14,919 bases of DNA from an uncultured Collinsella sp. (lineage in GTDB: Bacteria; Actinomycetota; Coriobacteriia; Coriobacteriales; Coriobacteriaceae): contig URLR01000048.1 in NCBI GenBank assembly GCA_900548815.1, positions 1 through 14,919 on the forward strand, written 5' to 3'. Every line of letters begins with the position of its first letter. The stretch's first letter is position 1. The position numbers and the translations under genes were made by a program. Shown here piece after piece: positions 1 through 5,978 of the stretch. The notes below the pieces were generated by a model. It worked only from the letters and a program-made list of their open reading frames with translations. It was not told the DNA's origin and ran no database searches.

Positions 1-90
1 CAATGGTATACGGGTGCATCATCGACGTCTTCAATACAGAAAATATCAGTGCGGAGTGTCCGCGAAGGTCAGCCCTCAGATCCTGCTACG

Positions 91-130
91 ACTACGTCCT
101 CGGATTGTGTGGGCGGATGAAGGACGTAGT
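91..130. repeat. 10-bp perfect inverted repeat, 20-base spacer
   Basis: ACTACGTCCT at 91-100 is the exact reverse complement of AGGACGTAGT at 121-130. There is no T-run on either side, so it is not a classical terminator. It could be an operator or part of a structured RNA; its function is unknown. Confidence 0.6.
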
Positions 131-156
131 TGGCGGGTATTCCGTCCCTTTCGCTG

Positions 157-177
157 TTTCGCGGCTTTGCCGCGAAA
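157..177. repeat. 9-bp perfect hairpin with TTT loop (REP-like)
   Basis: TTTCGCGGC (157-165) pairs perfectly with GCCGCGAAA (169-177) around a three-base loop. No U-tract follows on either strand. Tight GC-rich palindromes of this kind in intergenic DNA are typical of REP-like extragenic repeats, but only one copy is visible here, so repetition is not shown. Confidence 0.55.
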
Positions 178-450
178 CCTCGCGCCACTTTGGGGATGGA
201 TGGGGGACTTGGCTGTTGCCGCCTTTTCGGAGCTCTTCTTTATTCCTTATGCTGGATGAAAAGCCCCTTGTTTTTGCAGGGGTGCATACTCGACTTATAT
301 GTGCATAGAATCTCGTATAGTGCGAGTAAGATATTGCGCTGTCTGTTTTGTGTTTAGCAGAGATGTAGTTTGCATAATCCGACATAATCCTCGCTTCATT
401 TAAATAAAGTCGCACGTAAATTACGTAGATATGTCTGAGCTGGAGTTCTG

Positions 451-489
451 TACGCTGAGCGGATAAAAACGACCGTTCACCGTTCCGCT
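451..489 (+). promoter_or_regulatory. Candidate LytTR-regulator boxes upstream of arcC
   Basis: ACCGTTCAC (472-480) and ACCGTTCCG (479-487) each match the published LytTR half-site consensus [TA][AC][CA]GTTN[AG][TG] at 8 of 9 positions. They form a tandem repeat of ACCGTTC with a 7-base period. A weaker half-site, TACGCTGAG (451-459, 8 of 9), starts 21 bases upstream of the first, the normal LytTR spacing. AGCGGA (458-463) and TCCGCT (484-489) also form an inverted repeat around the core. Binding by either LytTR protein of this window is inference. Confidence 0.35.
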
Positions 490-490
490 A

Positions 491-519
491 TTTTCAAAAT
501 GAATAAAATGAGCGATAAA
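491..519 (+). promoter_or_regulatory. Candidate arcC promoter
   Basis: TTTTCA (491-496) and GATAAA (514-519) are 17 bases apart, each matching 4 of 6 consensus positions. The pair lies just downstream of the LytTR-like boxes, where an activator would be expected to sit. A TATAAA at 525-530 is an alternative -10 without a good -35. Weak evidence. Confidence 0.22.
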
Positions 520-605
520 GAGAATATAAACCTTAATAAACTCGCGTATCGCACGGACGCGGGTTATTAATGGGTTGTAGGCCTTTTACAGAAAGGATTC
601 CAGCA

Positions 606-1568
606 ATGTCTAAGCCTCTTGGCAAGCCCGATCGTATTGTCGTCGCCCTTGGCGGCAACGCCCTCGGCAACAACCCCGTCGAGCAGATCGAGGCCGTGAG
701 CAACACCGCCCACGCTCTCCTCGGCCTCATCGAGCAGGGCAACGAGATCATCATCACCCACGGCAACGGCCCGCAGGTCGGCATGATCCAGAACGCCTTC
801 GCCGCCGCCCACGACGCCATCGGCACCCCCGAGATGCCGCTGCCCGAGTGCGGCGCCATGTCCCAGGGCTACATCGGCTATCACCTGCAGCAGGGCATCG
901 GCCGCGAGATGCACAAGCGCTACAAGCGTTGGCACGCCGCCACCGTCGTCACCCAGATCGAGTGCGATCCCGACGATCCCGCGTTCAAGAACCCGACCAA
1001 GCCGATCGGCCCCTTCTACACCGAGGAGCAGGCCAAGGAGTTCATGGCCGAGGATCCCTCAAAGGTCTTCGTCGAGGATTCCGGCCGCGGCTGGCGTCGC
1101 GTCGTCGCTTCCCCCGATCCCAAGAAGATCGTCGAGGCCGACTCCATCCTCAACCTGCTCGACAACGAGTTCATCGTCATCGCCTGCGGCGGCGGCGGCA
1201 TTCCCGTCGTCCGCGACTACGAGAACAAGGGCTGCTACAAGGGCGTTCCCGCCGTCATCGACAAGGACCTGGGCGGCGAGCTGCTGGCCGAGGACTGCGA
1301 TGCCGACGTTCTGTTCCTGCTGACCGCCGTTGAGCATGTCGCCATCAACTTTGGCAAGCCCAACCAGGAGGAGCTCGAGGACCTCACCGCCGACGAGGCC
1401 GAGCGCCTGGCCGACGAGGGTCAGTTCGGCAAGGGTTCCATGGAGCCCAAGGTCCGCGCTGCCATCAAGTTCGCGCGTTCCCGCAAGGGCCGCACCTGCA
1501 TCATCGGCGCTCTGGACAAGGCCGCCGAGACCATGGCTGGCCTCTCCGGTACCCGCATCCACGAGTAG
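606..1568 (+). CDS. arcC: Carbamate kinase
   Basis: A 320-residue cytoplasmic enzyme of the amino acid kinase family that interconverts carbamoyl phosphate + ADP with carbamate + ATP. It is normally the ATP-yielding last step of arginine, agmatine or other carbamoyl-generating catabolism. The nucleotide/phosphate loop GGNALGNN is at residues 16-23 and the family signature THGNGPQVG at 51-59; the length is standard for ArcC. The ATG at 606 is chosen because AAAGGA (592-597) sits 8 bases upstream; the in-frame ATG at 570 has no ribosome site and adds 12 non-family residues. Codons are almost entirely C/G-ending, suggesting high expression. It stands alone: no arginine deiminase or carbamoyltransferase gene is adjacent, so the source of carbamoyl phosphate is not evident. 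A strong terminator follows. Confidence 0.97.
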   Translation: MSKPLGKPDRIVVALGGNALGNNPVEQIEAVSNTAHALLGLIEQGNEIIITHGNGPQVGMIQNAFAAAHDAIGTPEMPLPECGAMSQGYIGYHLQQGIGREMHKRYKRWHAATVVTQIECDPDDPAFKNPTKPIGPFYTEEQAKEFMAEDPSKVFVEDSGRGWRRVVASPDPKKIVEADSILNLLDNEFIVIACGGGGIPVVRDYENKGCYKGVPAVIDKDLGGELLAEDCDADVLFLLTAVEHVAINFGKPNQEELEDLTADEAERLADEGQFGKGSMEPKVRAAIKFARSRKGRTCIIGALDKAAETMAGLSGTRIHE

Positions 1569-1590
1569 TCTCTATTCTGTTGCCTCTCTC

Positions 1591-1614
1591 GTGGGCGCCA
1601 GGCAAAGCGCCCAC
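1591..1614. repeat. Hairpin between arcC stop and its terminator
   Basis: GTGGGCGC (1591-1598) and GCGCCCAC (1607-1614) form a perfect 8-bp stem with an 8-base loop. No T-run follows. It could protect the arcC 3' end or assist termination together with the hairpin 20 bases downstream. Confidence 0.5.
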
Positions 1615-1633
1615 AAACTAGCCTCTCTTCATG

Positions 1634-1666
1634 AGCCCCGCAGTCCGCTCCGACTGCGGGGCTTTT
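1634..1666 (+). terminator. Rho-independent terminator of arcC
   Basis: A perfect 12-bp stem, AGCCCCGCAGTC (1634-1645) with GACTGCGGGGCT (1652-1663), a 6-base loop and then TTTT (1663-1666). It lies 65 bases after the arcC stop. On the minus strand there is no U-tract, so it acts on arcC only. Confidence 0.9.
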
Positions 1667-1676
1667 GCTATTCACC

Positions 1677-1759
1677 TAGTCATTGGGGACGTTCTTAAAT
1701 GACTAGTCAAACAAGAGCGTCCCCAATGACCACTCATTTAAGTCTGTCCCCAATGACTA
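1677..1759. repeat. 83-base palindromic intergenic element with GTCATTGGGGAC arms
   Basis: TAGTCATTGGGGAC (1677-1690) is the exact reverse complement of GTCCCCAATGACTA (1746-1759). Inside, CTTAAATGA (1694-1702) pairs with TCATTTAAG (1734-1742), so the whole unit can fold into one long imperfect hairpin. A third copy of the arm, in the same orientation as the right end, is CGTCCCCAATGAC (1718-1730), and TGACTAGTCA (1700-1709) is a 10-bp palindrome. The element is AT-richer than its surroundings. It lies between two convergent genes, and its right end supplies the stop codon of the C39 peptidase gene. This layout fits a non-autonomous mobile or REP-type element; it may also terminate transcription from the right. 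No transposase is nearby. Confidence 0.75.
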
Positions 1760-2758
1760 GTAGTAGGCCCACATGGCTTCGACTTCGTTGAGGACCTCTA
1801 CGACGCCCCAGCGGCGGGCGCTGCGGCTGGCCGAGTTGGGGTCGTAGACGCCAATCTGGTTGGCGTCATCGATGCCGTAGAGCACGATGTAGTGGCCTAC
1901 GTTGGTAAACGTACCGGGGCGCACTGCGGCGATGACGGGCGCACCCGAGCGAAGTGCTTGGGTAATCGATTCGCGATCGTTATAGAGCTGTGTTCCGTTG
2001 AGCCCCAGCTGCCACGCGCCGCCTGTCATAAACGACCACTCGGTGGCACCAGTGGGGGCGTAGTTGCCGGCTTCGGCCAGTGCGCATACATCGACCGGCG
2101 TCTTATCGGTGTGGCCGGTCTTAAAGATATAGACCATGGTGAGGCAAGTGGGACCGCAAGCGTTTTCTCGAATAGTGCCACCGGCATAGGGCAGCTCCGA
2201 CCATGCGGGGTCAATTTGGTAGATGTGGGGCATGGCGCCGGCCTGCCATTGCGAGCGTGGGGTCGAGAACGCAAAGGAGTAACCGGGCGCGACGGGAGCT
2301 TTAAGCAGCTTGTCCTCGGCAGTGGGCTCAAGACCGGCTGATCCGTGGGAGATACAGGATCCCAAAAACACAAAGACGAGGCAGGCGGCAATGGAGCAAA
2401 GCGCAAGGCGTAGGCGGCGGGCCGGAAGCGCGTGGCTTGTGGTGTGCGACGCGGGGTGAGGGGCGGAATTGCCGCGATCGCGTTGAGGTCGCGAAAAGGA
2501 GCGCTTGACGTAGTAGTCGGTCTTACGGCGATCGTAGCGGCGTGGCTGCGATGTGTCGGTCTGGCGTTGGCGCGTGCTCGTACTCACACGGTCTGACTGC
2601 TGCACGGTATGGCTTTGTTGCCGCGAAGAAGCCCCGGGCTGCTCTTGGGGGCGCTGCGGGTTGTCGTTGTCGGAGGTGCTTCTGGGCGTTGGCGTGGTGC
2701 GGCCGGCAAGGCGCACGCTTTGTGGCCGTTGGTCGCCGTCATTGTATCCGTATGCCAT
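1757..2758 (-). CDS. Membrane-anchored C39-like cysteine peptidase
   Basis: A 333-residue protein in three parts. Residues 1-113 are low-complexity, rich in Gln, Ser, Arg and Pro and probably disordered. One membrane helix lies at about 117-136 after an Arg-rich stretch, which predicts the N-terminus inside and the rest outside. The extracellular C-terminal domain (about 165-333) looks like the Peptidase_C39_2 fold, with catalytic Cys201 in NACGPTC, His289 in VGHYIVLYG and Asp306 in VYDPNS. No ABC transporter is fused or adjacent, so it is not a bacteriocin exporter; its substrate is unknown. The ATG at 2758 is preferred because AAGG lies 8 bases upstream; a GTG at 2767 would add three residues. 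The stop codon lies inside the palindromic element. The gene is convergent with arcC and divergent from the permease. Confidence 0.85.
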   Translation of the reverse strand: MAYGYNDGDQRPQSVRLAGRTTPTPRSTSDNDNPQRPQEQPGASSRQQSHTVQQSDRVSTSTRQRQTDTSQPRRYDRRKTDYYVKRSFSRPQRDRGNSAPHPASHTTSHALPARRLRLALCSIAACLVFVFLGSCISHGSAGLEPTAEDKLLKAPVAPGYSFAFSTPRSQWQAGAMPHIYQIDPAWSELPYAGGTIRENACGPTCLTMVYIFKTGHTDKTPVDVCALAEAGNYAPTGATEWSFMTGGAWQLGLNGTQLYNDRESITQALRSGAPVIAAVRPGTFTNVGHYIVLYGIDDANQIGVYDPNSASRSARRWGVVEVLNEVEAMWAYY

Positions 2759-2813
2759 TCGAATCACCTTGCCTCATGTGTAACTTGTCTATCCTACATA
2801 AAAAGATGCACGA

Positions 2814-2827
2814 CACATGGGCATGTG
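2814..2827. promoter_or_regulatory. Palindrome CACATG-GG-CATGTG
   Basis: A perfect 6+2+6 inverted repeat about 56 bases upstream of the peptidase start, in the divergent promoter region. The size fits a binding site for a small dimeric repressor, but no candidate regulator can be named. It may be chance. Confidence 0.25.
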
Positions 2828-2940
2828 CGCCAAAAGCCTGACAAATGGTATGAACGTTGCCGCGCCGCGCGCCAAGCGTCACGGCAACAGGTATTCAAAA
2901 GCAGACAAGATGAAAGCGTCCAAGACGAATGACGTCTCCC

Positions 2941-2970
2941 GCCGTTCGTCCCAAAAACGGTGCCGCTCGT
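2941..2970 (+). promoter_or_regulatory. LytTR-type direct repeat, 9-12-9 spacing
   Basis: GCCGTTCGT (2941-2949) and GCCGCTCGT (2962-2970) are 9-base direct repeats differing at one position and separated by exactly 12 bases. The first matches the LytTR half-site consensus at 8 of 9 positions and the second at 7 of 9. A 21-base period is the known operator geometry of LytTR-family regulators, and the core resembles the ACC[GA]CT[CT]A boxes reported for E. coli YehT/BtsR. A degenerate third unit, GCCTTCGGT, starts at 2982. The repeat lies 145 bases upstream of the permease start and 182 bases upstream of the peptidase. The regulator is likely one of the two encoded here, by inference. Confidence 0.5.
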
Positions 2971-3048
2971 TTTGCAGTTCTGCCTTCGGTCGAGCTGCGA
3001 GCGGCGCTGCTGTGCCAAGGCCGTATCTTAAAGCCATGAAATAAAAGC

Positions 3049-3094
3049 GCGCGGCAAAACAGACCGCGCAAGGGGTGACGCCAAAGAGGCGTCA
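3049..3094 (+). promoter_or_regulatory. Two leader hairpins before the permease ribosome site
   Basis: GCGCGG (3049-3054) pairs with CCGCGC (3064-3069), and TGACGCC (3076-3082) pairs with GGCGTCA (3088-3094) around an AAAGA loop. The second stem ends 7 bases before the very strong ribosome site AAGGAGG (3102-3108). They could set mRNA stability or translation rate. There is no U-tract, so they are not terminators. Confidence 0.4.
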
Positions 3095-3114
3095 ATAAGG
3101 AAAGGAGGGGAACA

Positions 3115-4566
3115 ATGGCGGACAAGAACGCAGAAGTTGCAGTCGAAGGTAACGGCGGCATGAAGAAAACGCTTTCGCTCTGGAACTTCTTCACCATCGG
3201 TTTCGGTGCCATCATCGGAACTGGCTGGGTTCTGCAGGTCGGCGACTGGATGGTCGTGGGCGGCGGTCCCGTTCCCGCTATGATCGCATTCCTCTTGGGT
3301 GCAATCTTCCTCGTGCCCGTCGGAGCTGTTTTCGGTGAGCTCACGGCTGCTATCCCCATCTCGGGCGGCATCGTCGAGTATGTCGATCGTAGCTTTGGCC
3401 GTACGCTGAGCTATATCACCGGTTGGCTCCTGGCCCTGGGCAACGGCATCCTGTGCCCGTGGGAGGCAATCGCTATCTCGACCCTCGTGTCCGAGATGTT
3501 CGGCAGCCTGCCCGGTCTTGAGTGGCTGCGTGCCGTCAAGCTCTATACCATCCTGGGCGCCGACGTTTACCTGTTCCCGACGCTGATCGCGCTCGGCTTT
3601 GCAACCTACGTCATCTTCCTCAACTTCCGCGGTGCCAGCTCGGCCGCCAAGCTGCAGGCCTTCCTGACCAAGGCCCTGCTCTGCGGCATGCTGCTCGCCA
3701 TGGGCGTCTCGCTGTTCACCGGCTCGCCGGACAACGCCATGCCCGTGTTCTCCCAGGTCACCGGTGCTGGCGGCGGCAAGCCTGCTACCGAGGGCACCAG
3801 CCTGTTCGCAGGCATCGTTTCGGTCCTGGTTCTGACCCCGTTCTTCTACGCCGGTTTCGACACCATTCCTCAGCAGGCTGAGGAAGCGGCCGAGGGCCTC
3901 AACTGGAACAAGTTCGGCAAGATCATCTCCCTGGCCCTGCTGGCCGCCGGCGGCTTCTACATGGTCTGCATCTACTCGTTCGGCACCATCCTCGACTGGC
4001 ATGAGTTTGTTAAGAGCCCGGTTCCCGCGCTTGCCTGCCTCAAGGGCATCAACATGCTCCTGTACCTGGCCATGCTCGTCATCGCCACGCTTGGACCCAT
4101 GGGCCCGATGAACTCCTTCTACGGCGCCACGAGCCGCATCATGCTCGCCATGGGCCGCAAGGGCCAGCTGCCCGAGCAGTTCGCCGAGGTCGACCCCAAG
4201 TCCGGCGCTCCCAAGCTTGCCTGCGTCGTTCTGGGCGTCATCACCGTCGTCGGTCCGTTCCTGGGCAAGAACATGCTCATCCCTCTGACCAACGTGTCGG
4301 CTCTCGCCTTCATCTTCTCCTGCGGCATGGTCGCCCTCGCTTGCCTGCGCATGCGCTTCACCGAGCCCGACCTGCCTCGTCCCTACGAGGTGCCCGGCGG
4401 CAAGTTTGGCATCGGCCTCGCTATCGCTGCCTGCGCCATCATCATCGGCCTGCTCGTGATTCCGTTCTCTCCCGCCTCCCTCAACATGGTGGAGTGGAGC
4501 ATCGTGATCGGCTGGCTGGCCGTCGGCCTGGCTCTCATGGCCTTCACCAATTCCCGCAAAAAGTAA
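3115..4566 (+). CDS. APC superfamily amino acid permease
   Basis: A 483-residue integral membrane transporter of the amino acid/polyamine/organocation superfamily, about 12 helices. After a short polar N-terminus, helix 1 carries the broken-helix family signature GFGAIIGTGW (29-38), which lines the substrate site. Hydrophobic segments then follow to the end, and the C-terminus is short and basic (NSRKK). The length is normal. Its substrate, an amino acid or small amine, cannot be assigned. The start at 3115 follows a near-perfect ribosome site. It is the first gene of an apparent operon with the amidohydrolase 131 bases downstream, suggesting that the permease imports what the hydrolase cleaves. 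Codon use is strongly biased, as in arcC, implying high expression when induced. Putative control elements are the direct repeat at 2941-2970 and the leader hairpins. Confidence 0.93.
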   Translation: MADKNAEVAVEGNGGMKKTLSLWNFFTIGFGAIIGTGWVLQVGDWMVVGGGPVPAMIAFLLGAIFLVPVGAVFGELTAAIPISGGIVEYVDRSFGRTLSYITGWLLALGNGILCPWEAIAISTLVSEMFGSLPGLEWLRAVKLYTILGADVYLFPTLIALGFATYVIFLNFRGASSAAKLQAFLTKALLCGMLLAMGVSLFTGSPDNAMPVFSQVTGAGGGKPATEGTSLFAGIVSVLVLTPFFYAGFDTIPQQAEEAAEGLNWNKFGKIISLALLAAGGFYMVCIYSFGTILDWHEFVKSPVPALACLKGINMLLYLAMLVIATLGPMGPMNSFYGATSRIMLAMGRKGQLPEQFAEVDPKSGAPKLACVVLGVITVVGPFLGKNMLIPLTNVSALAFIFSCGMVALACLRMRFTEPDLPRPYEVPGGKFGIGLAIAACAIIIGLLVIPFSPASLNMVEWSIVIGWLAVGLALMAFTNSRKK

Positions 4567-4572
4567 CGCCGA

Positions 4573-4669
4573 GCCGGGGCGGATCAGGTGCGCGGGACCC
4601 TCTCTTCCGCGCACCGAACCCGGCGCCACTTGGGTAGCTTTGTGAGGCCTTAACCCAACACGGCCTCGC
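4573..4669 (+). repeat. Intercistronic stem-loops between permease and amidohydrolase
   Basis: A 9-bp stem, GGTGCGCGG (4587-4595) with CCGCGCACC (4607-4615), is enclosed by GCCGGG (4573-4578) with CCCGGC (4619-4624). A second hairpin pairs 4642-4649 with 4662-4669 (GAGGCC/GGCCTC plus a wobble and one further pair). None is followed by a U-tract, so they look like mRNA processing or stability elements that could give the two genes different expression levels, not terminators. Confidence 0.5.
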
Positions 4670-4675
4670 CCACTA

Positions 4676-4693
4676 TATGGATCCATAAGGAGG
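4676..4693 (+). promoter_or_regulatory. 12-bp palindrome overlapping the amidohydrolase ribosome site
   Basis: TATGGATCCATA (4676-4687) is a perfect palindrome whose last base begins the ribosome site AAGGAGG (4687-4693), 4 bases before the ATG at 4698. A protein bound there, or the small RNA hairpin, could affect initiation. The palindrome is certain; a regulatory role is a guess. Confidence 0.35.
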
Positions 4694-4697
4694 AACC

Positions 4698-5975
4698 ATG
4701 TCCACTAAGTATGCAATCGTTGGCGGCAAGCTCATCGACGGTACCGGTGCCGAGCCGGTCGAGAACTCCCTCGTTCTCGTCGACGACAACGGCAAGATCG
4801 AGTACGCCGGCGCCATGCAGGACCTTCCCGAGGGCGTTGAGGTCATCGACGCCGCCGGCAAGACCGTCCTTCCCGGCCTGATCGACACCCACCTGCACTT
4901 CTCGGGTAACCTGACCGACGATGACACCGACTGGGTCATGCAGCCGCTCCTCGAGAAGCAGGCCGTCGCCGTCAAGCAGGCCTACGACTGCCTCACCCAC
5001 GGCCTCACCACCGTCTGCGAGATCGGCCGCTTTGGTATCCAGATCCGTGACTGCATCGACAAGGGCGTCTTCAAGGGCCCGCGCGTTCTGGCCACCGGCC
5101 TTGGCTTCTGCCGCGTTGCCGGCCACGGCGACTCCCACCACTGCAGCCAGGAGCTCAACAAGGAATCGCACCCCTGGGGCGATCAGGTCGACGGTCCTTG
5201 GGATCTGCGCAAGGCCGTCCGTCGCCGCCTGCGCGAGAACCCCGATGCCATCAAGATCTGGGCTACCGGTGGCGGCATCTGGCGCTGGGACTCCGGCCGC
5301 GACCAGCACTACTGCTCCGAGGAGATTCAGGCCGTGGTCGAAGAGGCAAAGATGGTTGGCATCCCCGTGTGGAGCCACTGCTACAACAACCACGCCGCTG
5401 CCTACGATTCCGTTCGCTTTGGCTGCGAGCAGCTGATTCACGGCTTCGATATCGATGAGCGTACCATGGACCTCATGGCCGAGCAGGGCACCTTCTTCAC
5501 CCCGACGATCGCCTTCCTGCCCACCTGGTACGCCACCTATCCGCCCGTCTACGTCCCCGAGCTGCACGACAAGTACGAGGGCACCCTGGTCGAGAAGGAG
5601 CTGCAGCGCAACTACGACTGCCTGCGCGAGGCCAAGAAGCGCGGCGTCGTCATGACGATCGGCTCCGACTCCTTCTCCTTCGTCACCCCGTACGGCACCT
5701 GCTCCATCGAGGAGATGTACGAGTTCGTCGACAAGATCGGCTTCACCCCGGTCGAGACCATCACCTGTGCCACCCTCAACGGTGCCAAGATGTGCCACAT
5801 CGAGGACGAGACCGGTTCCATCGAGGCCGGCAAGTGCGCCGACCTGCTGGTCGTCAACGGTGACGTCGCCGCCGACATCCACGTGCTCAACACCGACAAC
5901 ATGGACGTCATCATGAAGGACGGCTGGATTGTCGAGGGCGGCACCTTCGGCGAGGCAAACAAGTACAGCGCCTAA
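4698..5975 (+). CDS. Metal-dependent amidohydrolase
   Basis: A 425-residue cytoplasmic hydrolase of the amidohydrolase superfamily (imidazolonepropionase/prolidase-like branch). An N-terminal beta-sandwich (about 1-58) is followed by the TIM barrel and a C-terminal return to the sandwich (about 365-425, with GSIEAGKCADLLVVNGD). The full binuclear metal set is visible: His65 and His67 in DTHLH, probable carboxylated Lys186 in IKIWATGG, His227 in WSHC, His248 in LIHG and Asp324 in IGSD. It should cleave an amide or cyclic amide. Related enzymes act on N-acyl amino acids, Xaa-Pro type dipeptides or imidazolones; which applies here is unknown. It follows the permease in the same direction and is closed by a terminator. 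Codon use is highly optimised. Possible products are amino acids or ammonia. Confidence 0.92.
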   Translation: MSTKYAIVGGKLIDGTGAEPVENSLVLVDDNGKIEYAGAMQDLPEGVEVIDAAGKTVLPGLIDTHLHFSGNLTDDDTDWVMQPLLEKQAVAVKQAYDCLTHGLTTVCEIGRFGIQIRDCIDKGVFKGPRVLATGLGFCRVAGHGDSHHCSQELNKESHPWGDQVDGPWDLRKAVRRRLRENPDAIKIWATGGGIWRWDSGRDQHYCSEEIQAVVEEAKMVGIPVWSHCYNNHAAAYDSVRFGCEQLIHGFDIDERTMDLMAEQGTFFTPTIAFLPTWYATYPPVYVPELHDKYEGTLVEKELQRNYDCLREAKKRGVVMTIGSDSFSFVTPYGTCSIEEMYEFVDKIGFTPVETITCATLNGAKMCHIEDETGSIEAGKCADLLVVNGDVAADIHVLNTDNMDVIMKDGWIVEGGTFGEANKYSA

Positions 5976-5978
5976 GCT

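Larger units (their letters stand above)
1..605. other. Long non-coding region upstream of arcC
   Basis: No convincing gene is seen. The open frames here lack ribosome binding sites and have coding-unlike composition. The left part (1-300) is GC-balanced and holds several inverted repeats: a GCGGA/TCCGC stem at 51-63, a 10-bp inverted repeat at 91-130, a 9-bp hairpin at 157-177 and a CCCCT/AGGGG pair near 264-282. The right part (300-560) is clearly AT-richer. It holds two copies of CATAATCC ten bases apart (373-380, 383-390) and LytTR-like boxes at 451-489. An upstream gene must end to the left of the window. The length and structure suggest a long regulated leader or promoter for arcC, or an intergenic repeat island. 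No known riboswitch or T-box signature was recognised. Confidence 0.6.
2759..3114. other. Divergent intergenic region, peptidase / permease
   Basis: 356 bases with no credible gene. It must contain the promoters of both neighbours. Visible elements are a CACATG/CATGTG palindrome (2814-2827), a LytTR-type direct repeat (2941-2970) and two hairpins directly before the permease ribosome site (3049-3094). A TAGGAT about 30 bases upstream of the peptidase start on the minus strand could be its -10 element, but no matching -35 was found. No convincing -35/-10 pair was identified for the permease either. Confidence 0.6.

Noticed and set aside
3..308. Plus-strand 101-codon open frame at the left end
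   Set aside because: No ribosome site, mixed composition, and it runs through three inverted repeats; no family resemblance.
92..415. Minus-strand 107-codon open frame
   Set aside because: Would start at a GTG without a ribosome site; no recognisable features.
570..605. Upstream ATG for arcC
   Set aside because: Adds 12 residues not typical of ArcC and includes the real ribosome site as coding sequence.
2347..2358. Lipobox-like LGSC in the C39 peptidase
   Set aside because: It lies over 130 residues from the N-terminus after a disordered tail, so it is not a lipoprotein signal; treated as the end of a membrane anchor.
4587..4615. Strong hairpin after the permease as a terminator
   Set aside because: No U-tract follows, and the amidohydrolase lies downstream in the same direction.
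3028..4686. 552-codon minus-strand open frame opposite the permease
   Set aside because: Low-complexity Gly/Asp/Glu/His-rich translation with no family features; a mirror effect of the strongly biased plus-strand codons.
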